A stretch of DNA of 64,000 bases from CBDFGE01 sp965247055 (GTDB taxonomy: Bacteria; Chloroflexota; Dehalococcoidia; Lucifugimonadales; JAGWBF01): NCBI GenBank assembly GCA_965247055.1, contig CBDFGE010000001.1, positions 124,001 to 188,000 on the forward strand, in the 5' to 3' direction. This document shows, piece after piece, positions 7,756 through 16,307 of the stretch (its first letter is position 1; the number at the start of each line of letters is the position of its first letter). Below the pieces are notes generated by a model. It searched no databases, was not told the origin of the DNA, and saw only the letters and a program-made list of their open reading frames with translations. The translations under genes were made by a program, and so were the position numbers.

Positions 7756-8928
7756 ATGCGGGGCATAAAGGACCGGGTTGCGATTGTCGGCATGGGCTGC
7801 ACCAAGTTCGGGGAACGGTGGGACGCCAGCGTCACCGACCTCATGGTCGAGTCCGCCTACGAGGCCTACGAGGACGCCGGAATAGACCCCAAGGATGTGC
7901 AGGCGGCCTGGGTTGGTACCGTCCAGAGCTTCCGCACGGGGCAGCCTCTGGCCCAGGCCCTCAAGCTGGACTACCTGCCCATCACGAGGGTGGAGAACGC
8001 CTGCGCCACCGCTACCGACGCCTTCCGGAATGCCTGCTACGCCGTGGCCGCGGGCATCTACGACATAGTCCTAACGGTGGGCGCCGAGAAGCTGAAGGAC
8101 TCGGGCTTCTCGGGCCTGGCCGTGCCGGAAGCCGTGAGCAGCGAGGTAACCCCTCCCACCCCTCCTCCAGCCCAGTTCGCCATGGCCGCGACCCGCTACT
8201 TCCACCACTATGGCCTGTCCTACGATGAGGGGAAACGGGTGCTGGCCCAGATAGCCTCCAAGAACCACCACAACGGCACGATGAACCCCAAAGCCCACTT
8301 CCAGAGGGAGGTGAGCGTCGAGCAGATCATGAGCGCTCCCATGATAGCCTGGCCGCTGGGCCTATACGACTGCTGCGGGGTCAGCGATGGAGCGGCTGCG
8401 GCCATCATCACGACGCCGGAGATCGCCAGAAGCTTCCGGCAGGACTACGTGCTGGTAAAGGGTCTGGGCCTTGCCGTGGGCTCCTTCGGCATGCTGCGGG
8501 ACGACTGGGACTTCGTCCACTTTCCGGAGAACCTGAAGGCGGCTCAGGCGGCCTATCAGGAGGCGGAGATCACCAACCCAAGAGAGGAGATAGACCTGGC
8601 CAGCGTCCACGACTGCTTCACCATTACGGAGCTCATAATCGCCGAGGACCTGGGATTCAGCCCCAGGGGCAGGGCCAGGGAGGATGTGGAGGCCGGCAGC
8701 TTCACCCTCGAAGGGGACCTTCCCATAAACACCGACGGGGGCCTGAAGTGCTTCGGACACCCGGTGGGGGCAAGCGGCATCCGGATGATCTACGAGGTCT
8801 ACAAACAGCTCCAGGGGAAGGCTTGGCCCCGGCAACTCAAGAAGGCGGACCTGGGGCTGACTCACAACCTGGGAGGTAGGCCGGGCTCCTTCACCGCTTC
8901 GGTGGCCCTCTTCGGCCGGGCGAACTAG
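7756..8928 (+). CDS. Thiolase family protein (SCP2/SCPx-type)
   Basis: 390 residues, ATG preceded by GGAGGGAGAG. Thiolase-fold acyl-CoA enzyme. The nucleophilic cysteine is in VENACATATDAF (about residue 81), and the second-half catalytic residues are in SVHDCFTITE and CFGHPVGASG. The absence of the typical CGGGGxG motif and the ending LTHNLGGRPGSFTASVALFGR place it with SCP2-type thiolases and thiolase-like aldolases rather than AtoB. It forms an operon with the HMGS-like/DUF35 gene. In cholesterol and bile-acid side-chain degradation, DUF35 proteins activate such thiolase-like enzymes as aldolases; a comparable role is inferred, the substrate is not known. Confidence 0.85.
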   Translation: MRGIKDRVAIVGMGCTKFGERWDASVTDLMVESAYEAYEDAGIDPKDVQAAWVGTVQSFRTGQPLAQALKLDYLPITRVENACATATDAFRNACYAVAAGIYDIVLTVGAEKLKDSGFSGLAVPEAVSSEVTPPTPPPAQFAMAATRYFHHYGLSYDEGKRVLAQIASKNHHNGTMNPKAHFQREVSVEQIMSAPMIAWPLGLYDCCGVSDGAAAAIITTPEIARSFRQDYVLVKGLGLAVGSFGMLRDDWDFVHFPENLKAAQAAYQEAEITNPREEIDLASVHDCFTITELIIAEDLGFSPRGRAREDVEAGSFTLEGDLPINTDGGLKCFGHPVGASGIRMIYEVYKQLQGKAWPRQLKKADLGLTHNLGGRPGSFTASVALFGRAN

Positions 8929-8939
8929 AGGGCGCCAGG

Positions 8940-8978
8940 GTTATGTTAAATCCCGCCCTATGGCAAATTTAACATAAC
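8940..8978. repeat. 12-bp perfect inverted repeat between convergent genes
   Basis: GTTATGTTAAAT at 8940-8951 and its exact complement at 8967-8978, with a 15-bp loop. It lies between the ends of the thiolase and hflX genes. It is AT-rich in a GC-rich region and has no T-tract, so it is not a standard intrinsic terminator; a bidirectional transcription-stop hairpin or a protein-binding palindrome are the options. Confidence 0.6.
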
Positions 8979-9018
8979 ATATCTTGTGCGAACCAACTCC
9001 TGGGTCCCGGTTGCCATC

Positions 9019-10161
9019 TCACCCCGACGCTCCTGTCCGTGCCGTCAGCAGGCCAAGATGTTTGAGCCGCCCTTCTATCTCGGCCAGTAACCTCTCCAGG
9101 TTCCATCCCAGTGAGGCGGATATCATGACGCTGGGCTGGTCGGAGAGCGTCGGCATCTCCTCTGGCCCCTTCCCGTTTGCGACCGCCCCCAACAGGTCCA
9201 TCTTGTTGACCACCAGAAGCGCTGGCTTCTCTCCCAGGCCCAGCTCCCTCAAGGTGACCTGCACCACCTCGGTCTGCTCCGGCGCCTTCGGGTGGGCGAT
9301 GTCGATGACATGGAGAATCAGGTCCGCCTCCTGGAGCTCCTCCAGTGTGGCCCTGAAAGCGTCCACCACCGCTGGAGGCAGCTTGTGGATGAACCCAACG
9401 GTGTCGGTCAGGAGCATCTGGGCCCCTCCAGGAAGCCGGACACGCCGGGTCACCGGGTCCAGGGTGGAGAAGAGCCGGTCTTGGACGACTACTTCGGCTT
9501 TGCTCAGGGCATTGAACAGGGTGCTCTTCCCGGCGTTGGTGTAACCCACCAGGGATACCACAGGGAACCGGGCCTGCTTGCGGCGGTTCATATAGGAGAC
9601 CCGCCTCCTGCTCACCAGCCCAAGCTCGTCTTGCAGCCTCTGGATCCGCCGCCGGATGAGGCGCCGGTCCGTCTCCAGCTGGGTCTCGCCGGGTCCACGG
9701 GTGCCTATTCCTCCACCCAGGCGCTCCAGGTGGGACCACTGGCCCACCAGCCGGGGCAGCAGGTACTGGTGCTGGGCCAGCTCCACCTGTAGCTGGCCCT
9801 CCCGGGTACGCGCGTGGCGAGAGAAGATGTCCAGGATGAGGGCTGTCCTATCAATCACCTTGATGTCCAGTGCCCTCTCCAGGTTTCGCTGCTGCGTGGG
9901 AGTAAGCTCGTCGTCAACGAGGAGTAGGCTGCAATCTCTCTCCGCGCTAAGGCGCTTCACCTCCTCCAGTTTTCCAGTGCCCAGGTAGCGGGAAGTCGCC
10001 CTCTCCAGGCTCTGGCTCACCACCGCGACCACCTGAGCCCCGGCGGTGCGGGAGAGGAGCGCAAGCTCCTCCAGCGACTCCTCCAGGCTCCACAGGCTCC
10101 CACTGCCCTTCACAGCCGCGCCTATGAGAAGCGCGCGCTCAACGGGTGGCCCCGTCGCCAC
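9019..10161 (-). CDS. hflX: GTPase HflX
   Basis: 380 residues, starting at GTG. HflX is a ribosome-associated GTPase that splits stalled or heat-damaged 70S ribosomes. The N-terminal HflX domain carries GTGKLEEV and the glycine-rich linker GGGIGTRGPGETQLETDRR; the G domain has G1 GYTNAGKST, G3 DTVGF and G4 NKMDLL. After the G4 motif the C-terminus is short (about 60 residues). It is convergent with the thiolase gene and is followed upstream by the aminotransferase gene 27 bp away, so it is probably the last gene of the dapF-dapL-hflX run. Confidence 0.95.
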   Translation of the reverse strand: MATGPPVERALLIGAAVKGSGSLWSLEESLEELALLSRTAGAQVVAVVSQSLERATSRYLGTGKLEEVKRLSAERDCSLLLVDDELTPTQQRNLERALDIKVIDRTALILDIFSRHARTREGQLQVELAQHQYLLPRLVGQWSHLERLGGGIGTRGPGETQLETDRRLIRRRIQRLQDELGLVSRRRVSYMNRRKQARFPVVSLVGYTNAGKSTLFNALSKAEVVVQDRLFSTLDPVTRRVRLPGGAQMLLTDTVGFIHKLPPAVVDAFRATLEELQEADLILHVIDIAHPKAPEQTEVVQVTLRELGLGEKPALLVVNKMDLLGAVANGKGPEEMPTLSDQPSVMISASLGWNLERLLAEIEGRLKHLGLLTARTGASG

Positions 10162-10188
10162 CGGTACTCTTGGTATAGTGGATGCCTC

Positions 10189-11367
10189 CTATCTCTCCCT
10201 AGGAGGGGGAATTCTCCAGGACGTCAGCCGCTCCACTCCCTTGGCCACCTGTTCGTCGGGGGTGGTCAACGAGAGGCGGATATATCCCTCGCCGTGTTTC
10301 CCATAGCTAGAACCGGGAGTTACCACGATGGTCAGGTCCTCCAGTATCCTGGTGGCGAACTGGGCCGAAGTGTAACCCTCGGGCACCCTGGCCCACAGGT
10401 AGAGGCACGCTTTCGGCGGCACTACCCCGAGACCCAGTCCGGCCAGCGCGTCGACCAGCCGGTCGCGGCGGCGCTGATAGATGGCGTTGTTCTCGCGGAT
10501 GGCGTCTTGAGGCCCGGAGAGGGCCTCTATGGCCATCTCCTGAATGGCCTGGGGGATGCCCGAGTCCAGGTTGGACTTGACCTGGAAGAGCGCTTTGAGC
10601 ATTTCGGGGTTCCCGACGGCCATGCCGATGCGCCAGCCGGTCATGTTGAAGCACTTGGACAGAGAGTGGAACTCTATGCCCACCTCCCCGGCGCCCTCCA
10701 CTTGCATGAAGCTGGGGGCCTGGTACCCGTCGAAGACCACCTCGCTGTAGGCGGCGTCGTGGAGGACGGCTATGTCGTAGGTGCGCGCGAACTTCACCAC
10801 CTTCCGGAAATACTCCAGGGTGGCGACGCCGGCGGTGGGATTGTTGGGATAGTTAAGCCACATCACCTTGGCCTGGCGTGCCACCTCGGCCGGTACGGCC
10901 TCCAGATCGGGCAGCCAGCCGTTCTCTTCCAACAGGGGCATGGTATAGCTCTCGGCGCCGGCGAACATGGTGCCCACGCCGTATACGGGATAGGCGGGGT
11001 CGGGCACCAGGGCCACGTCTCCGGGGTCGAGGAAGCAGAGGGCCACGTGGCCTATCCCCTCCTTTGCTCCGATGAGGGGCAGCACCTCGGTATCGGCGTG
11101 CAGGTCCACTCCGAACCTGCTGCCGTACCAGCCCGCGATGGCGCGGCGCAACTCCGGGAGCCCGTCGGTCTCGGGATAGCGGTGGTTGGCCGTGTTGTGG
11201 GAGGCGTTAACCAGCCGCTCGATTATGTGAGGAGGTGTGGGGAGGTCGGGGTCGCCGATGCCAAAGGTGACCACCTCCTCGCCGTGGGCCCGCTTCCGGG
11301 CGATGGTGCGGGAAATCTCCACGAAGGGGTAGGGTGCCAGCTTGTCGAGTCGCTTGGAGAATTTCAT
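10189..11367 (-). CDS. dapL: LL-diaminopimelate aminotransferase-like enzyme (DapL)
   Basis: 392 residues, a class I/II fold-type I PLP aminotransferase. The N-terminus FSKRLDKLAPYPFVEISRTI and GIGDPDLPTPPHIIERL are typical of the DapL group, which converts tetrahydrodipicolinate directly to LL-diaminopimelate. The PLP lysine is in FHSLSKCFNMTGWRIG; NYPNNPTAGVAT is the Asn/Pro substrate motif. The next gene upstream in the same direction is dapF, which epimerises the product, and this neighbourhood supports DapL over a general aspartate aminotransferase. It would supply meso-DAP for lysine and peptidoglycan. Substrate specificity is inferred from context. Confidence 0.85.
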   Translation of the reverse strand: MKFSKRLDKLAPYPFVEISRTIARKRAHGEEVVTFGIGDPDLPTPPHIIERLVNASHNTANHRYPETDGLPELRRAIAGWYGSRFGVDLHADTEVLPLIGAKEGIGHVALCFLDPGDVALVPDPAYPVYGVGTMFAGAESYTMPLLEENGWLPDLEAVPAEVARQAKVMWLNYPNNPTAGVATLEYFRKVVKFARTYDIAVLHDAAYSEVVFDGYQAPSFMQVEGAGEVGIEFHSLSKCFNMTGWRIGMAVGNPEMLKALFQVKSNLDSGIPQAIQEMAIEALSGPQDAIRENNAIYQRRRDRLVDALAGLGLGVVPPKACLYLWARVPEGYTSAQFATRILEDLTIVVTPGSSYGKHGEGYIRLSLTTPDEQVAKGVERLTSWRIPPPRER

Positions 11368-11448
11368 AAAGGCCGCTCCGCACTGCCAGATTTCCCTGCC
11401 ATCGTTCCATCGCGGTTATTCTTGCCGCTCTGGTCTCAAGACCCAGGT

Positions 11449-12315
11449 TTATGCCGAAACCACCCTCCACTCGCCCTCGAACACCTCCACGGCGTCGCCC
11501 TCCAGGTAGACCTCTCCCTCGCCGTCCCAGCTAACGCCCAGTGTACCACCCGGCAGCGTTATGTCAACCGAGTCCGTGGCGAGGCCCAACAATCGCGCCG
11601 CCACGCCGATGGCGCAGGCACCCGTGCCGCAGGCCATGGTCTCTCCCGAGCCCCGCTCCCAGACCCTCGCAACCAGCCGCCCGTCGCCGGCCAGGTTCAC
11701 GATCTCGAAGTTTACCCTGCGGGGGAACATGGGGTGTTGCTCCACCTCAGGCCCGACGAGGTGAAGGGGGAACTCCCCAACCGGCCCGTCGACGAAGGCC
11801 ACGGCGTGGGGGTTGCCCATGGATACGAAACTCATCCTCAGACGCGTGTTACCAATTTGCACCGGATAGTCCAGCACGGGTTGTCCCACTTTGTCCGCCG
11901 GCATGTCTCCCAGCACCACCGGGACCTCAGCGGGGTCGAGGACGGGGCTCCCCATGGCTACCCTGGCCCCCACAACCCGCGCGTTGTCCACCACCGGAAC
12001 CACGGTCCGTATCCCGGCTAGGGTCTCGACCCGCAGTCCCGAGCCGTCGGGCCGGGCGATATCCCTCTCGATGGCGTACTTGGCGAAGCAGCGGATACCG
12101 TTGCCGCACATCTCTCCCTCGGAGCCGTCGGCGTTGAACATGCGCATCCTCAAGTGGGCGACCCGGGAGGGCAGTACCAGGATTATCCCGTCCCCTCCCG
12201 CGCCGAAGTGGCGGTCGCTCATGTCCCGGGCCAGAGCGGGCCAATCGGCTTCCATGGCGCGGGCGTCTACGAAGATATAGTCGTTCCCCGCTCCCTGCAT
12301 CTTGGTGAATCTCAT
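11449..12315 (-). CDS. dapF: Diaminopimelate epimerase DapF
   Basis: 288 residues; ATG with AGGAG upstream. Interconverts LL- and meso-diaminopimelate. Both catalytic cysteines are present, in EMCGNGIRCFAKYA and in MACGTGACAIGVAARLLG, with the N-terminal KMQGAGNDYIFVDA signature and the conserved MGNPHAVAFVD. Length is normal. It heads the dapF-dapL-hflX run, with an 81-bp gap to dapL. Confidence 0.95.
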   Translation of the reverse strand: MRFTKMQGAGNDYIFVDARAMEADWPALARDMSDRHFGAGGDGIILVLPSRVAHLRMRMFNADGSEGEMCGNGIRCFAKYAIERDIARPDGSGLRVETLAGIRTVVPVVDNARVVGARVAMGSPVLDPAEVPVVLGDMPADKVGQPVLDYPVQIGNTRLRMSFVSMGNPHAVAFVDGPVGEFPLHLVGPEVEQHPMFPRRVNFEIVNLAGDGRLVARVWERGSGETMACGTGACAIGVAARLLGLATDSVDITLPGGTLGVSWDGEGEVYLEGDAVEVFEGEWRVVSA

Positions 12316-12342
12316 CGTTCCGGCTCCTGGAGGCCTGAGCCC

Positions 12343-12372
12343 ATTTTACCACAGCTACGGCCCTCCCTTAAG
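12343..12372 (-). promoter_or_regulatory. Putative dapF promoter
   Basis: On the minus strand, TGGTAAAAT gives an extended -10 (TAAAAT at 12343-12348) about 28 bp upstream of the dapF ATG. The -35 region (TTAAGG, 18-bp spacing) is weak, so only the -10 is convincing. Confidence 0.4.
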
Positions 12373-12462
12373 ACAACCGCATCAGGAGGCCAGGGCACCA
12401 TCGAGGCTCACCCGGGTCCGCTCCCGGGCTCCTCCCACCGGCCAGTATCCCGCCAACCCCCC

Positions 12463-13128
12463 CTAAGAGATCCTGGCCAGCACCTTCCGCCACGTACCCG
12501 CCGGCATGGCCTGCTCGGCGAGCTTCAACAGTCCCTCCACCACCTGTGGCGGCGCCGACGCCTTCATTCCACCCAGCATCCCGGTCAGCTCATCAGCATT
12601 CAGGCTGGCACAGATCATGGGAAGCCACTCCCCCATCCGCTGGGGTGGTACGCTGCCCATGATCTCCTGCTCCATGACCATCAGCTCCTGGTCCGTGAAG
12701 TGGTCCAGAAGGGCTTTCTCCAACACCGTCTCTTCCTGGTCCAGGTGGGCCAGGTAACTCCCGATAAAAGTGTTGAACAGACTGTACACCTGGTTTCCAA
12801 GCGCTGTCGGGCGGTCCGTCTCGGAGTTGCGAATCTGGGCTGCGAGCTGTTCGAGCTGGGCGTACAGCCGTTCGTCCTCATCGTGGTCCTGGTCAAAGGG
12901 CTTGGTGACGCCGGGCACCCGGCTTTCTAGGGGCGGATGGACGAAGCGGTTCTCATGCTCAGCATGCTCTTTCAACATAGAGATAGTGAGATCGAGCTTG
13001 TCGAGGGTCTCGCGGGCCGCTCCTGGGTCCCCGAAGTCGGCCATCCCTACCTGGTGGGCTGTAGAGTACAGTATGTGGCGGATAGCCTTGTGGATAGGCC
13101 GGTACATCTCCATGCGCTGTTCGGGCAT
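12463..13128 (-). CDS. Hemerythrin domain-containing protein
   Basis: About 221 residues from the ATG at 13128, which has AAAGGGGG upstream; a GTG at 13149 would add 7 residues. The first ~150 residues form a hemerythrin/HHE four-helix bundle with candidate di-iron ligands in HKAIRHILYSTAH, LKEHAEHENRFVHPPLE, DQDHDEDE and LAHLDQEETVL. The C-terminal ~70 residues are an extra helical segment with no recognised domain. Such HHE proteins bind O2 or NO or act in iron and redox homeostasis. It stands alone between dapF and miaA. Confidence 0.8.
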   Translation of the reverse strand: MPEQRMEMYRPIHKAIRHILYSTAHQVGMADFGDPGAARETLDKLDLTISMLKEHAEHENRFVHPPLESRVPGVTKPFDQDHDEDERLYAQLEQLAAQIRNSETDRPTALGNQVYSLFNTFIGSYLAHLDQEETVLEKALLDHFTDQELMVMEQEIMGSVPPQRMGEWLPMICASLNADELTGMLGGMKASAPPQVVEGLLKLAEQAMPAGTWRKVLARIS

Positions 13129-13265
13129 AACGTCCCCCTTTCTGTGCACTCTAAGAATGTGGCCGGGCGGTGTACTCCCCTCGGAGTGCCGGCGAGAAAC
13201 ATGTTAGCCGGTTCGTCCTGGCGAGGCAAGCACGGTGCAAGATCAGCACGGTCGCTTGTCAGAGG

Positions 13266-14198
13266 TTATGTTAAGAACCCCTCCACCATGGAGACGGCGT
13301 GCGGGTGGGCGTCGGGCCCCGCCTCCAGCCAGCGGACCCGCGGGTCCTGGTGGCGGAACCAGGCGTACTGACGCCGCGCTAGCCTGTGGGTCCCGTATTT
13401 GATCCTACGGGAGGCCTCCTCCAGGGTGATCTCGCCGGTCAGGTGGAGGGCCGCCTCCCGGTAGCCGATGCTGGACATACACGGTAGTTCGGACGAGTAG
13501 CCCATGCTCATCAGCTCCCGGGTTTCCCCGACGAGCCCCGCCTCCATCATCTCCTCCACCCTCCGGTCTATCCTGCTATACAATGCCCGCCGGTCCATGG
13601 TAAGGCCGATTATCAGCGAGCGGTACTCAGGCAGGTGCTGCCCGGCGGCAGTGGGCACACCGGTACTGCGATACACCTCCAGGGCCCGGACGACCCGTCG
13701 CACGTTGCGGGGGTCTATCCGGGAAGCGGCGCGGGGGTCTGCCTCGCTGAGCATCTGGTGCAGCGCCTCGGACCCCCTGGACGCGGCCACCACCTCCAGC
13801 TCTTCCCGCAGCGAGGCGCTGGGCGGCACCCGTGGGACCTGCCAGCCCTCCACCAGCGCCCATACGTACTGGCCGGTGCCGCCGGCGACGATGGGCAGCC
13901 GGCCCCGGCCGTGGATGTCCCGGACTGCTCGGCGGGCCATCTCCAGGAAGAGGGCAAGGTTAAACTCCTGGTCGGGCTGGAGGATGTCTATGAGGTGGTG
14001 GGGGACTTTGGCCCGGGCCGACCGGGAGGGCTTGGCCGTGCCGATGTCCATGGAGCGGTAGACCTGACGGCTGTCGGCGTTGACGATCTCGCCGTCGAAT
14101 TGCAGGGCGAGTTGGATGGCCAGGGCGCTCTTGCCCACGGCGGTGGGGCCTACGATGAAGAGGACGGGTATCGGAAGTGACGAGAGATCGGGCTGCAC
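13266..14198 (-). CDS. miaA: tRNA dimethylallyltransferase MiaA
   Basis: 310 residues, GTG start. MiaA transfers the dimethylallyl group from DMAPP to N6 of A37 in tRNAs reading UNN codons. The P-loop is GPTAVGKSALA, followed by VNADSRQVYRSMDIGTAKP (catalytic Asp), the insertion-domain region, and SSIGYREAALHL and KYGTHRLARRQYAWFR, which contact the anticodon loop. Full length. It is separated by about 60 bp from tpiA in the same direction; that gap is AT-rich and may contain its own promoter. Confidence 0.95.
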   Translation of the reverse strand: MQPDLSSLPIPVLFIVGPTAVGKSALAIQLALQFDGEIVNADSRQVYRSMDIGTAKPSRSARAKVPHHLIDILQPDQEFNLALFLEMARRAVRDIHGRGRLPIVAGGTGQYVWALVEGWQVPRVPPSASLREELEVVAASRGSEALHQMLSEADPRAASRIDPRNVRRVVRALEVYRSTGVPTAAGQHLPEYRSLIIGLTMDRRALYSRIDRRVEEMMEAGLVGETRELMSMGYSSELPCMSSIGYREAALHLTGEITLEEASRRIKYGTHRLARRQYAWFRHQDPRVRWLEAGPDAHPHAVSMVEGFLT

Positions 14199-14258
14199 TT
14201 CAATACCCGCACGGAAACCAGTCTCCTTGCCACTGCTACTATAGTATATTATCGTCTC

Positions 14259-15026
14259 TCAACGCGACTCCTTCGCCCGCGCCGTTACCCTGGCGATCTC
14301 CACGAACTGGCCCGCTTGAAGGCTCGCCCCACCCACCAGCGCCCCGTGGACGGCCTCCTCCTTCACGAACGCCTCCACGTTCTCCGGGTTGACGCTGCCC
14401 CCATAGAGCAACGGTACCTGGGCGGCGTCCCCATCCGCGTAGAGCTCCGCCAGGGTCCCAAGTATGACTCCCCCCATGATCTCCGAGGCGATTTCTGGGG
14501 TGGCCGGGACACGGGTGCCGATGGCCCAGATGGGCTCGTAGGCCACTACCAGCCCCGCGATGTTATGTAAAGAGTCCAGCCCGGCCCTTACCTGGCCGGC
14601 GACTATCCTCTCCGCGATTCCTCCCTGTCGCTGCTCCAGGGTCTCCCCCACGCACAGGATGGGCCGCAGCCCCGCCTCGAAGGCTGCCTTCACCTTGAGG
14701 TTGACCATCTGGTCGGTCTCGCCGAAATGCTGCCTTCGCTCCGAGTGGCCCAGAATGACGTACTGGCATATGCCGGCCAACATAGAGGGGGAGACCTCCC
14801 CGGTGAAGGCGCCCTTCTCCAGATGGTACATGTTCTGGGCACCCAACCTGACGGAGCTACCCTGGAGCACCCTGCTCACCACCTCGAGGGATATGAACGG
14901 GGGGCAGACGACCTTCTCGACGCCCTGCACGGCGTCGAGGGGACCCACCAGCCCCCGTGCCAGCCGGCGGGCCTCCTCCACGGTGGTGTTCATCTTCCAG
15001 TTACCGGCGACTATCGGCACAGGCAA
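14259..15026 (-). CDS. tpiA: Triosephosphate isomerase
   Basis: 255 residues, TTG start with GAGGGTAG upstream. Interconverts dihydroxyacetone phosphate and glyceraldehyde 3-phosphate. Catalytic residues are visible: Lys in GNWKMNTT, His in ILGHSERRQHFGE, Glu in VAYEPIWAIGT; the phosphate loop LYGGSVNPENVE and LVGGASL are conserved. It lies downstream of pgk and apgM in the same orientation, so three lower-glycolysis genes are grouped. Confidence 0.97.
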   Translation of the reverse strand: MPVPIVAGNWKMNTTVEEARRLARGLVGPLDAVQGVEKVVCPPFISLEVVSRVLQGSSVRLGAQNMYHLEKGAFTGEVSPSMLAGICQYVILGHSERRQHFGETDQMVNLKVKAAFEAGLRPILCVGETLEQRQGGIAERIVAGQVRAGLDSLHNIAGLVVAYEPIWAIGTRVPATPEIASEIMGGVILGTLAELYADGDAAQVPLLYGGSVNPENVEAFVKEEAVHGALVGGASLQAGQFVEIARVTARAKESR

Positions 15027-15100
15027 GGGACTACCCTCATGAAGTTTTTGGAAAGGTCATGTGGTCCGGCAAGTCCAGGCCATCATCCCCCCGGGGGTGG

Positions 15101-16306
15101 TCAGGGGCCAAACTTGGCCAGCTTGCCGGCGTGGGCCAGGGCCAGCAGCATGACTTGGGTGGCCGGCAGCCTTCCCAGGGAGCCCCCGGCGCAGCTACGT
15201 TCGCTGAGGGACTCCACGCCCTCGCCCAGGGTCCACCGGGAGTGGAGCAGCAGGGGTACTGGATGCCAGCTATGCGCAGCCATGACCGCCGGCGTGGAGT
15301 GGTCTCCGGCAACGACGAGCACGTCGGGGCCCAGGTCCCGCAGGCGGGGTATGTAGGAGTCCAGCTCTTCCAGGGCCCTCACCTTGGCCTCGAAGTTCCC
15401 GTCCTCTCCCGCGGCGTCGGCGGGTTTGTAGTGGATGTAGAAGAAGTCGTGCTCCTTGAAATGCTCATGGAGAGTGTCCAGCTCCGATGCGAAGGTCCGG
15501 CCCGTGGGTATGACCTTCATGCCCACGATGGTAGCCAGGCCCCGGTACATGGGGTATGCGGCGATGGCGGCTGGGCTCAGTCCATAGGTCTTCCCCATGG
15601 GTGGGAGGTGGGGCAGGCTTGAGAAGCCCCTGAGGAGCACCATGTTGGCCCGCTCCTCCGAGGCCAGTATGCCCCTGGCCCGCCCACTGAACTCGTTCAC
15701 GATGGCGGCGGTCCTGTCTCCCTCCGAGGCCAGCGCGCTCGCCTCCAGAGCAGTCACCCCGGTCTTCTGGGGGTCGGTCCCCGACACCATCTCGCTCAGG
15801 CCCTCACCTCGCAGATGGAGCACGAACCGGTATCCTTCCACCGGGTACACCTTTAAGTCGACCCCCCCCACCTGGACCTTGTTAAGCTCTTTGCACAGAG
15901 GGACGGAGACCTCGGAAGGGATGCGGCCTGCCCGGCGGTCCAGAACCCTCCCCTGGGAGTCGACCGTGCAGAAGTTGCCCCTAGCACAGACGTCCCCTTC
16001 CACAAGATCGATCTCGATGCCCAGCGCCTCCAGAGCCCCCCTGCCGATAAGATACTTGAGGGGGTCATAGCCGAAAAGGGCCAGGTGGCCGGGCCCGCTT
16101 CCCGGCGCCACGCCGGGAAGCACGGGCACGGTGGTGCCGCAGGCGCTCTCCCAAGCCAGCCGGTCCAGGTTGGGCGTGCTGGCCGTTTCCAGCTCGGACA
16201 GACGGGTATCGGGGTGAGGCAGCCCGCCCAGCCCGTCCACCACCAGCATCACGATCCTGGAGGACGTGGTCACGAAGGAGTCTCTAATAACATCCAGATC
16301 GATCAT
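15101..16306 (-). CDS. apgM: 2,3-bisphosphoglycerate-independent phosphoglycerate mutase, archaeal type
   Basis: About 401 residues from the ATG at 16306, which lies one base past the pgk stop (TAG-C-ATG), indicating translational coupling. ApgM belongs to the alkaline-phosphatase superfamily and interconverts 3- and 2-phosphoglycerate. Visible features: the metal site and nucleophile region MLVVDGLGGLPHPDT ... TASTPNLDRLA, APGSGPGHLALFGYDP, and the C-terminal metal-binding VVAGDHSTPAVMAAHSWHPVP. Length matches the family (~400). A longer in-frame reading to 16378 lies inside pgk and is unlikely. Confidence 0.92.
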   Translation of the reverse strand: MIDLDVIRDSFVTTSSRIVMLVVDGLGGLPHPDTRLSELETASTPNLDRLAWESACGTTVPVLPGVAPGSGPGHLALFGYDPLKYLIGRGALEALGIEIDLVEGDVCARGNFCTVDSQGRVLDRRAGRIPSEVSVPLCKELNKVQVGGVDLKVYPVEGYRFVLHLRGEGLSEMVSGTDPQKTGVTALEASALASEGDRTAAIVNEFSGRARGILASEERANMVLLRGFSSLPHLPPMGKTYGLSPAAIAAYPMYRGLATIVGMKVIPTGRTFASELDTLHEHFKEHDFFYIHYKPADAAGEDGNFEAKVRALEELDSYIPRLRDLGPDVLVVAGDHSTPAVMAAHSWHPVPLLLHSRWTLGEGVESLSERSCAGGSLGRLPATQVMLLALAHAGKLAKFGP

Positions 16307-16307
16307 G

